From: Bryum argenteum
Lineage: Eukaryota > Streptophyta > Bryopsida > Bryales > Bryaceae
Reading direction: 5' to 3'
Length of the DNA stretch: 64,000 nucleotides
Assembly (NCBI GenBank): GCA_037043015.1
Contig: CM073330.1
Span: 11,054,512 to 11,118,511 of the forward strand
Shown here: piece by piece, positions 26,905-35,879 of the stretch
Layout: each line of letters starts with the position of its first letter
Numbering within the stretch: position 1 is the first letter of the stretch
Notes under the pieces: model-generated
Told to the model about the DNA's origin: nothing
Seen by the model: only the letters and a program-made list of their open reading frames with translations
Databases searched by the model: none
Position numbers and translations under genes: made by a program

Positions 26905-28736
26905 CTAGTCTTGAAGGTGGCCAAACTCCTCCTTCCAACGCTCGGACGCCTCCTCGGGAGTTCGAAACTTCCAAATATGAGGCTTCTTTTTCTCTCGCTC
27001 TTCCAGAATAGCCTGGCATTGCAAACCTATCAGTAAAACCCTGAACCTTGAACAGCAAAATTTATGCATGTTCCAACACAGCATGCTGAACCTTATTCAA
27101 GTATTTATGACATCGTTCTTTCGAAAGCTAAGATCAATTCCGAACAAGTATGAGCAGAAACGAATGCTGCAAGCATCAGTTTCTGTAGAACCCTTGTAGA
27201 ACCAACATGGAAGTGAATTCTGGATATGTTTGAGGTCAGTTTGAGCAAGTAAGAGTTCCTCAGGGTCGTGAACCGCAAACGAATGTCGAAAGCAAATACA
27301 ATATTCACCTCAGGCAGTTCATGCTTGTACTTGTAGAGTGTACCTACCTTTCTAGTCAGACTGCTATTTCTGATTGATGATAATGAAGGGAAGGGAATGA
27401 AGGTTGGAGTGCTTGAAGACATATGGAAACACCAAAGCATCGTCCACTACAAGGCTGATATACATATAAGTAAGAATTAGGGTTGTAAAAACGAAGCTTG
27501 TTATACCTGAACCTCATCAGCGGGCTTGGCCTTGAGAGAAATGCAATCGAACAACTCACTCCACTTGCTGCGACAATCGTCGAATGTGCCGTCTCTGTAA
27601 TATCCGGTCATCTGATACACAGGAGCTGCAACACACAATCATCTCACCGTTGTAAGCAATCATTCATAGCGCTGAAAACCTCAAGGACCTAAAAAACGTC
27701 ATGAAACTCAATTCATCACATCGACAGAGTCCTGTAGATGTTAATTTAACTGATAAAATTTCTGCAATAGACTTGACTACCCTACAAATTCGAGAAAGGC
27801 TCAGCGAAAATCTTTCGCGCATGTGTAGTGATTCTCTGTAAGACATGATAGCAGTCACGGATGCTTAAACCCTAATAGGGAGCTCTTAAGAGATGCACTG
27901 TAACAGAACCATAGAAACTGAAAGCACCTCATGAATCGCAACAACTCAATCTATCGTAAGAAATTCACCACTTCCAAGTGTAAGATTTTTTTTGATTGAA
28001 ATGCTGAAATTCTGCAATGGACTTGACTCGATCCAAAGGTCGAAATACGATCAGAGAAAGAGGAAACATCTTCATCAACATTTCTCACAGAAGTGACTCT
28101 CTATAAGAGACGATAGCGCTTACGAACCCTTAAACCCTGATTTTCCTACTCATTGATTGTAACGTAAAATTCTGCATTAGGGTTCACTCTCCACAAATTG
28201 AAATGCGCAACATCTTTGTCAGCATTTCTTACGTAGTGATCCTCCGAAAGAGATGATAGCGGTTACGGTCCTTAAACCCTATTTCTCCTACTCATTGTAT
28301 ATGCTGATCAAAGAGCTAAAATACTGCAAAAGACTTGTTTCCCCTCACTATTTCAGCCAGGATTTAACACACGATCAGAGAAAGAGAAAGAATGCACATC
28401 ATCTTCATAAAAACTTCTCAGTGAAATGATTCTCAGTAAGAAATTACAGCAGTTACGGATCCTTAAACCCTAATTTTCCTTTCCTACTCATACTGTATGT
28501 CAATTAATCGGGTACTAAACTTGCACCCCATCAATTTTCAGACACAATCAGAAAGCGCAACATCTTCATCGAAATTTCATAGAATAGTAGCAATTACGGA
28601 TTTTTGAACCCTAGCTAGGGTTTAAGAGAGACGTACAATAACAAAACCAGAGAGCGTCCAGCTTCGGCACACACGACAGGCGCTTGGGCTTGGGAGCTTC
28701 TTTCTCCGGCTGCAATTGCAGCCCTTCGTCCCCCAT
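26905..28736 (-). CDS. DUF3128 (Emi1-type) small cysteine protein
   Basis: Predicted 108-residue protein. Exons: 28736-28637, 27625-27507 and 27012-26905. Phases agree and the total is 327 nt. It reads MGDEGLQLQPEKEAPKPKR, then LDALWFCYSPVYQMTGYYRD, a DDCRSKWSELFDC segment with the paired cysteines of the DUF3128 family, then ILEEREKKKPHIWKFRTPEE and ends FGHLQD. The cysteine pattern (FCYS, DDC, FDC) is the CX9C-like arrangement of this family. Fungal Emi1 is linked to mitochondrial and early meiotic functions, but the plant role is not known. The start is the only Met in frame before LDALWFCY. The large first intron holds a tandem repeat array with telobox motifs. It is divergent from the gene at 29486. 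Confidence 0.88.
27820..28620. repeat. Degenerate tandem array with telobox in DUF3128 intron 1
   Basis: Five imperfect units of roughly 145-265 bp. Each ends in a segment like GATAGCGGTTACGGATCC followed by TTAAACCCTAATTTTCCTAC (ends near 27870, 28140, 28285, 28475 and 28615). Units also share ATTCTGCAA, GATCAGAGAAAGAG and AACATCTTCATC. AAACCCTAA is the plant telobox. The whole array is intronic. Confidence 0.7.
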
Positions 28737-29485
28737 GGCACCAACCCAACTGCCAAACACAATCACTGTCCGAGGTCAAGGCTCTTCCCGATGCTTTTTT
28801 CATCCCACACAGTGCATATGGATGAATGTAACCTGCTTCTCATCCATATAAGTAGGGTTTTAGCCCTTGAAAGTGATTCTCGAATGGTCAATTTGATTTG
28901 CGAGGACGACGCTGTGACTCGAAATTTGACACTCTCCGGGGTACGTTTCCAGAATATCATGGACCTGTTGATGAACTGCCTACTGTTAATGAAATGCGTA
29001 GTGGACATTTTCTTATGTAGATTTTGAGTTGCTCCTCTTGTTCGCGTGAAGAGAAGTTCTGTAGAGGAAAATTTCACTGTTACGAAGTCGATGAGCTCTC
29101 TATCATTTATATTATGAATTGTGTGCTTCCGAGGTTCTGATCATCGTGTCTTGGGATTGCGCGCACATTCTATGTATATCCGCATGCTCTTGTATTTTTC
29201 TGTCTGTTTTGCACTGTCGGTATATATTTTTTTCATTTTATCGAATTCATTGCTCTCGACGACGTCTCAATATTGCCTGTAATGAGATAGATTGTTCGGT
29301 TTCTTCTATGGTATGTTAGGAATTCGGAATGTTTTTCGTGAAGTCTCTCTTACTATTTGCGCTTTCAGGACATTTCAATATATCATTGCCCTCGACTTTT
29401 GAAATAGGCACACTTCTGTGGACTCTTTGCTTGTAGTGCTCACATGAATGACTTTGTTGTCTGCTCAGACTTTGGTTGTGGCTCC
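28737..29485. other. Bidirectional intergenic/5' region
   Basis: About 750 bp between the start codons of two divergent genes. It contains TATAAG near 28848 in a plus-strand context and pyrimidine-rich stretches that may be a 5' UTR intron of the plus gene. No coding exon is supported. Confidence 0.45.
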
Positions 29486-30051
29486 ATGGAGGCTCTTTCG
29501 GAGGTGAGATCGGAGGTCTCAGCAACGATCAACCTAGGGGCAGAGGAGCACGAGGTGGTGACGTTGCAATGTCCAAAAGAAGCCCTTCTCTCAACCACGT
29601 TAGTCGAATTGAAGGAGAAATGTATGCAGATTCTAGGAGCTCATTTGCAACGGCATTCCGTCCCTTTAGATGAACCTGACTTGGACGTGCTGGACGAAAC
29701 CATGGACGACGACGATAATGAAGAGGATGCCACTAGGAAGAAGCCTGTTGAAGGTGCGGCTCCACCTAAGAAAAAAAGTAACCAAACACCTTAATCCTCT
29801 ACATCACATACCTTTTCTTTATCCATTCTGCTCTTTTTCACAAAGCTGATGTATTCTCCCCGTAGTGGAATCCTATCAAGATCACCGACTCTCCTCAATC
29901 ACAAAAGAGGAAACTCGAAAGATAATAAGCTTGAAACAGCAAGCTCGAGCTCTTTTAGGGTTTAGGGTTTAAGCTCTCGTCCTTACACTACTTCTGTTTT
30001 CTTACATGTTTCTCAATTTTTTCCTTTTCAGGTAAAGGAAACAAGAAATGA
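29486..30051 (+). CDS. Small protein with acidic C-terminal tail (possible Gon7-like KEOPS subunit)
   Basis: ATG at 29486 opens a frame reading MEALSEVRSEVSATINLG, then LVELKEKCMQILGAHLQ, an acidic stretch DETMDDDDNEED and a basic AAPPKKKS end. Two endings are possible. One is read-through to a stop at 29792-29794. The other is splicing at the GTAACC donor (exon 29486-29777) to 30032-30051, giving SKGNKK and a stop at 30049. The second fits in phase and has a strong pyrimidine acceptor, so I prefer it. The arrangement (short beta segment, one amphipathic helix, long acidic tail, terminal lysines) recalls Gon7-type subunits of the KEOPS tRNA-modification complex, but this is weak, length-based reasoning. 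It could equally be an unrelated acidic protein. Confidence 0.55.
29953..29973. repeat. Interstitial telomere-like repeat
   Basis: TTTTAGGGTTTAGGGTTTAA, about two and a half units of TTTAGGG, within the intron or 3' region of the small acidic protein gene. It may act as a telobox rather than a telomere relic. Confidence 0.7.
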
Positions 30052-31819
30052 AGAAGGATTCGTTTCGGCATACTAGAAGATTGAAAAGAGCTTTATTGCA
30101 ATGGAAGGTGTTGAGAGACTGCTTTGCCAAGGTGAAGGGTCATGAACACAGCAGGTTACTTTGAAGCATGACAGCAAGAGCCGCTTGAAGGAAATCCTTA
30201 CTGGGTCAATAGGTTCTCCTTGTCCTTCATCAACTGCATTAAATGAATCCAGTACTGTAGCTCGTTACTCATCAGGAGACTTCTTTTCTGTACTTTTTGC
30301 ACTTACTGTAAAAATGGTCTAAGAGCACGTCCGTTCTCAAATAGTCAACATGTTACAACTGCTCAATGGTTTGAATGTTCCCAGACTAGTGTAGAATTGG
30401 AGTTTATACAGATTATACAAGAGTGCAGCCGATTGAAGGTTACATGAGCCGGCAACGAATGAATGTCGGTCGATTTGGACGAAGGAGTGTTCAACTTTTG
30501 TGCCCCATCTCCACTTACAGTTCTGGACCTTGGTTTGAGGGGTCGTAACCCAACTGCGAAATAAGTTTTTTTGCATTTACACAGCCACCCAAGTGGTTGG
30601 TTCGGAACCAGCATGCAGACACACATATAACAGCGGTAACACCGTTCCCATTTGGTATTAGGTACCTATAATGTGTTTGAGAGATGTCTGTTAAAGATGT
30701 GGAAAGTACTTAATTTCAGCTGAATTTCTGCCTTGCACTTTTAAGAAGCTCCTGATTGTGTTCATTCATTCTGCTTATGGTGCTTATTGTCATGCTCTGC
30801 CGGTGCGGTGCTTGATTGAATTGATGAGCGTCTGCAAACTTTTGGGTTCCGAAGATTGTCTGCTTGATTGTCTGCTTCTGCTCCACGTGCTTGAGTTTTC
30901 TCCATTTTACGAAGCGATTCCCTCCCTTCGCTCGCGTTCTCTTTCCGCCTCTGACACTTTTGGATTACCCCTCTTCTCTCCATAGCCCACAATTCACAAG
31001 CTCAGCCCCTGCTCCATAGAACCCTACATTAGATCGCAATTGAGGGTCTGGGAATCCTTTCCGAAGCTGAGCAGGTCCAGATCACTACTTTCTCATAATT
31101 TAGGTTTTGGGCTGATTTGCCATTTCCGTATCACCGCTGCTTTTCTAGAAGAAGTTTGCTCAGTTAGGGTACTCACTATACATCTCATTTCTCATGCAAC
31201 TGGGATTCTCTGATGCGCAGGTAGCAGCAGACTTCGCCCTCGCAAACTTCAGGGCCTTAATTCCAAGTGGATATGGCCCAACTTTTCTACTGAAACTCGA
31301 TTTCTTGAAACTCAAGCATCGTTGAAGAGAACCAGGATGCCTACTAGTTAGCAGCAAACCTGAGGATAATGAATCACTACGTTATCCGAAGCTTATGGAA
31401 GAAAAGGCGAACATAATAGTTTGCAGAATTGAATAACGATTGCAGACAAAAAAAGTATGCAGACACGATGAGCGATATTAAGACGAAAAGGAGCTCGAAA
31501 TAAGGCACTAAGCCAAAGAGATTCCGATTTCTTCTTTTAGATGCTTAGATGATGGAGGTGCGTTGCTTTTCCTTGCAGTAGCTACAGCTCCATTTGCTTT
31601 TCACTACAAACTAACGCAAACTAGAGACTCCAAACGCGAGATATGTATGCAATTCGTGCTCGAAGTGGAAAAAGCATTTGGTCTCTTCCATCTCTAGTTG
31701 ACTTTGTTTTGCAAGGACATCCGAATCACAGCAACTTTCTTCCTCGGCAGTTGAATTAGTCACTACGAATAAAAACTAGTGCCCACAACCATGACAGAAT
31801 TCTTCTTTTGATGTAGGTG
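30052..31819. other. Intergenic stretch without recognised gene
   Basis: Contains short open frames on both strands (for example 30626-30363 minus) but no domain, splice-consistent exon chain or codon pattern that I can support. Near 31539-31610 it holds a partial copy of the start of the next gene. Confidence 0.45.
31539..31612 (+). pseudogene. Partial upstream duplicate of the USP-like gene start
   Basis: Sequence around ATGATGGAGGTGCGTTGC, TTTTCCTTGCA and TTTGCTTTTCACTA repeats that at 31811-31874. The copy runs into a stop after nine codons, and the rest of the gene is not duplicated. The spacing between the two copies is about 270 bp. Confidence 0.65.
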
Positions 31820-32746
31820 ATGGAGGTTCGGACGTTGCTTTTCCTTGCACTTCACCTCCAAATGCTTTTCACTATCGGCATCTTAACCTTCAAACGTAAG
31901 GATATGGATACGGAGACAAGCAGCAGCAGCAAAGTAGTGATGGTGGCGTTCAAGGCAAAATTAAAGAAGAAACCATCGCATGCAGGGATATGGTACGCAC
32001 TGGAGCGTCTTCTCAAACACGGCGACACTCTCATCATCCTCTCAGTTCACAAGGCGAAGAAAGTGGACATGTTACCCCATTTCCCCGGCCTCAGCGACAA
32101 GTGCACAAACATGGGCATAAACCTCCTAGTCCTCTCAAAAGTAGACGAAGACCTTGAGCTTACAACTTGCAGGGAAGCCATGATCCAACACGCTTCTCAT
32201 GTGATACTAGACTCAAGCTTGAAGTCGAAGCCTCGACTCACATTCTACAAGTACAACCTCTCGTGCAACCTTACACGAGTTCGAAGAAACGGCTCAGGCT
32301 TGGATTTCATTCGGCCGATACAATCATCCTCTTGGGTTGCTCCGAAGCTTTTGAGCAATGACGAACTGATTGACGAGTTTGAATTCTCTTTGGGCGGTCC
32401 TCCAGGATCGGATTCGGAGCATCCAAGGTCCTTGCATCGGACATTCGAAAGCGATGCTCATTCTTCATCATTGGCGTATGATAGTGATGACCTTTTTAGC
32501 ATTGATATTGGCAGAGGGAGTGGTGAAATGGGGTATTACATTGATGATTTGTTCAGTATTGATATAGGTGGTGGCTCTCCGGATCGGCAAACGGAGATTG
32601 ATGTTGATTCGTTTAGTGTTAAGAAGTCTTTGTTATCAGGTTGTGATGAAGGTGAGGATGAGTTTGTGCATTTTACAAAAGCAGAAGTTCCTCAACGAGA
32701 GTTTTTTGCGCATATGATTGCCTTGGAAGCCTCTCGAAGGCAATAG
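31820..32746 (+). CDS. USP-like domain protein without kinase domain
   Basis: Intronless 308-residue frame starting MEVRTLLFLALHLQMLF, a hydrophobic N terminus that could be a signal anchor. Residues about 35-140 resemble the universal-stress-protein-like domain at the front of certain plant receptor-like cytoplasmic kinases: KVVMVAFKAKLKKKPSHAG, IWYALERLLKHGDTLIILSV, and later HASHVILDSSLKSKPRLTFY, which matches the ANWVVLDKxLK strand. After it the kinase domain of that family is absent. Instead there is an acidic serine-rich tail with a duplicated DDLFSIDIG motif (about residues 218-245). A gene that lost its kinase, or a standalone paralogue, are both possible. ATG 31820 is the first true ATG. 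A TAG directly precedes it, compatible with an acceptor. Confidence 0.65.
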   Translation: MEVRTLLFLALHLQMLFTIGILTFKRKDMDTETSSSSKVVMVAFKAKLKKKPSHAGIWYALERLLKHGDTLIILSVHKAKKVDMLPHFPGLSDKCTNMGINLLVLSKVDEDLELTTCREAMIQHASHVILDSSLKSKPRLTFYKYNLSCNLTRVRRNGSGLDFIRPIQSSSWVAPKLLSNDELIDEFEFSLGGPPGSDSEHPRSLHRTFESDAHSSSLAYDSDDLFSIDIGRGSGEMGYYIDDLFSIDIGGGSPDRQTEIDVDSFSVKKSLLSGCDEGEDEFVHFTKAEVPQREFFAHMIALEASRRQ

Positions 32747-32793
32747 AAGAAGCTCCATTGGAAGTCTCTTGAAGGCAATAGAAGCTCCATTGT
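32713..32793 (+). repeat. Short tandem duplication at the gene's 3' end
   Basis: GGAAGCCTCTCGAAGGCAAT AGAAG...CTCCATT occurs twice in tandem (about 38-bp unit) across the stop codon, so the last coding residues are repeated as non-coding sequence. Confidence 0.65.
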
Positions 32794-32799
32794 ACATGG

Positions 32800-35290
32800 A
32801 ATTCCTTGTTCATATATAAATGTTATCAAATCAACCTTCTAAAGGTAGAGCACCTGAAATGGTCACTTTTGTTGATGCATTTATGATTGGGATTGTTGAA
32901 TTTGTACATATTCTTGTACTGAAGTGTGAAAGGATCCCAATGCACCAAAGATTCTATGATATGAATTTTGTTTGCAAAAGTTATTAGGAGTCAAAGTCTC
33001 ATTTGTGTGCAAATTAACACTTCCATCTTTGGTGTTGATATGTGGTGTTGATTCTTATTAGGAACAACTTATTTACAAGTGGTCTAGAAACAGAACTAGA
33101 TATGCCACATTTACAAGTGGGCTACAAACAAAATAAGATATGCCATAAAGTTAAGTATTTATATTGTATTCACTGGAGTGGACACTAACCGTGTATCAAA
33201 AAGCTTGAATGGTTTTTGTTTATGATGATTGAGTACAATAGTTTTGTGAGTTTTTATTGAATATATATGAAAGGAGAAAAATGTGAGGATTGCTATGCTA
33301 TATCAAGACTAGAAGGTTTCGGACCACAAATTTCACAAATTGACATTTGAATAGCGTATAAAAAGCATGCACTAGAGTTACATCCCGACAAACATGGAGG
33401 AAAACCGAGGAAAACCAATTAACATCGATGAGTTTTTGAAAGTGCAAAAGGCATACAACAATTTCACTAATGAAAATGAATAAGCTAAATTCGATAAATT
33501 ATGTAAAGATAGAAAAGAACAAGAAAAGATGAAATCAAGTTCAGAGTGTGAAGTGTCTAAAAATGAAAAGCAATTTGGACATAAGAATACAAATTTATGA
33601 ACAAGTACAAAATAGGGTAGTTTGAGCAACAAACGTATGTCATAAAATCGTGCACAAAAAGTTGAGAGAGGAGATTAAAAATATTAGAACAAAAAAGGGG
33701 GTCAAACATCTACATTTGAAGTTGATATACAAATATAAAGTAATCAATCCTTTAAACCTCCAGCTTTCGGATTTTAATGTGATCAATTTACACCTTTTTC
33801 AATTTTTGCATGCCATATCAACCTCCACCTTTGCTGCCTAATTAGAGCAAATTTAAAGATTGTTTTATCATCCACGCATTTTCTTTAATTTGTTTGCTCT
33901 TAACCAAGTAATGTAATTAACGTTTGTGATTGACAAGAAATCAATGGCTATTGAGAATTGAATGTGAGTGAGTTTTGGATGGAAAAATGAGCTCATTTTG
34001 AAAAAAACTCAACTCATGTCAACATATAATATGATGTAGAATTTTTTGTGAGAAACATCAAGTTGATCATAATTATGTGTCTTTTTTTAATGATTCAACT
34101 CCTCAAGCACCATGTGTTTTTTTTAGAAAAACTTAGATAGTGTAGAAACATCAATGCAAATTTAATGTCAAAATGGCTTTTATATAAATCAACTCCAAGT
34201 TAAATAGTTGTTGAACTCCTATACAAGGAAGATCAAACTATTATTCACAAGAATAATACTTAGCTCAAAAAATGGGAATAAAGCGGTGAAACTTATCCCA
34301 TGCTTTACGAATAAAGAACTTTTGAAGTCAATACAAGAATGCATGTCATAATTTTATTCCTTCTCTAATTGAAATATGTATTTCTTGATGAGAATAGGTT
34401 TGGTTGTGGAATCCAATTCAACAAATTTGATAAAAAACGAACATTGTGTGAAGAAAATATGTTTCTCCAAAGTTTTGGGTTTCTCTTATAGAGTGATTAA
34501 ATTCCACATTTGGGACGTTTAAGCGTTAACACTAAACAAATGGATTGGTGGGGCCCCCACATCCCACAAGAAGTCAACATCAACTTGATCATTGAAATTG
34601 CACCGCTTAATAAAAAATATCCCAAACATAGAGAAACTTTGTATTTCTATTTGCTAATTCTTAAAAATTAGCAATTGACTCATTTCCACCACTCCAAATA
34701 TACTCCTTAAATGCTCAGAAATAGGTGCTCCTACCATAACTCTTACATTAATAACAATGTGATCTAAACTCTCTATTTTCTTCTTGATGTTGATTTCCCT
34801 AAACGTAACTCACCCAGATGTACGTTTACGTCTTGCATGTACACCATCTGTACATGACGTGATTTCTAGTTGTGTTGGGATCACACTCTGTTTTCAGTGG
34901 ACTCGCAGACTGACAGGGAATTGCTTGGAGGCCACGGCTATGGCGCTTTTTCCGGAAGCGTGAAGCTCAAGCTCGGAGACGGCTCCATAGCCTCTCTTAG
35001 CCAAATCATATATTCCTCATTAATTTATCTCATCATCTGAAGCTTCCAAGACCGCGGATCCCACCATCAGAGCCCGGGTAGTTGGAACGATGCTCGTCAA
35101 ACCTTCCGACGAGTATTCGAACAGCTCTCTCGAACACTGATTTTGTTAATGGAGATTATGTCGAAAGCTAAACCTACAGGCTCCCCGATTATTGCGCCTA
35201 AAATATCGTAACGACTAGTTTTCATTTTCTACGGGAAGAAAACGGATGCTTATGAGTCATAGAGTTGTTTTTGAAAAGAAGGATCGAGTC
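32800..35290. other. AT-rich intergenic DNA with one decayed J-domain copy
   Basis: Long AT-rich stretch. Apart from the J-domain relic at 33346-33560 I see only a possible decayed TTAA-element end (CGTTTAAGCGTTAA near 34518) and a more GC-rich segment at 34.9-35.1 kb with an imperfect inverted repeat (GGCTATGGCGC / GGCTCCATAGCC). No gene. Confidence 0.45.
33346..33560 (+). pseudogene. DnaJ (J-domain) relic
   Basis: Translates to IAYKKHALELHPDKHGGKP with the diagnostic HPD motif. After a frame break it reads NIDEFLKVQKAYNNFTNENE, a TAA, and AKFDKLC, equivalent to the AYxxLsdxxxRxxYD end of helix IV. One frameshift and several stops make it non-functional. A related decayed copy is at about 48.48-48.64 kb. 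Confidence 0.75.
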
Positions 35291-35537
35291 TTCACACTAC
35301 GGTAATGTTGCATCGATGTATGTTGGACCTCCAAGACTTCTGTAAGCTGTGGAACGAACGATTATTGTCTGTAGTAACGGCTCTGACAGATGGCTTAATG
35401 AAGATATTGAGGTGCTACAGTCAAGTATCCCCGAGCTTGCTTCATCCATAAGCCTCGTGAGGAATTCCATCACTGTGCGTTCGTGCTCTGAAAGGAGTCC
35501 GTTGGCTCGAGACTTCACCTTGCCATGCGATGTGTGT

Positions 35538-35770
35538 TAAGGTCTCGAGTGCGGGTCTTACTTTCCCAAGGACTGCGTGTGAGGTCTCGGCAGTGCGGGT
35601 TCAAGTTTGCTAGGAGCTGTGAAAGGTCTTGAAAGTGCGGGTTCCATTTTTGCAGATACTGTGTGGAAGGTCTCGACATCCGGAATTATACTCTATGAAA
35701 GAGGACGAGTGGATGGAAGGTTTAGATGTGCGGGATTATAATCTATAAAAGAGGACGGGTGCAGGACATC
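35538..35770 (+). repeat. Five-unit degenerate repeat upstream of GEX1
   Basis: Five consecutive 42-50-bp units begin AAGGTCTCGA or similar, followed by GTGCGGGTT (starts near 35539, 35581, 35624, 35669 and 35719). The last two also share an ATCTATAAAAGAGGACGGG-like segment. The array ends about 110 bp before the start codon and so overlaps the proximal promoter. Confidence 0.7.
35744..35750 (+). promoter_or_regulatory. Probable GEX1 TATA box
   Basis: TATAAAA in ATCTATAAAAGAGG, about 130 bp before the chosen start codon. The equivalent position of the previous repeat unit reads CTCTATGAAAGAGG, a mutated copy. Confidence 0.55.
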
Positions 35771-35879
35771 GAAATAGATGAAGCTGGAAATAATGTCAAG
35801 TGAGGAGGTTTAGGATTGTGAGCTTCATACTGTAACGATTTTGTTTTTGGTTGACTCCACCTTATGTGGAGTCGAAGAT

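Noticed and set aside
27300-27350. Possible extra DUF3128 exon (GTLYKYKHELPE)
   Set aside because: Joining exon 2 directly to 27012 reproduces the family sequence; the extra exon would insert unrelated residues.
30363-30626. Minus-strand open frame of about 87 codons downstream of the small acidic protein gene
   Set aside because: No domain, no splice-consistent neighbours and no coding-like composition; treated as chance.
34518-34533. Further TTAA-family element end (CGTTTAAGCGTTAA)
   Set aside because: No inverted partner with TTAA was found within a plausible distance.
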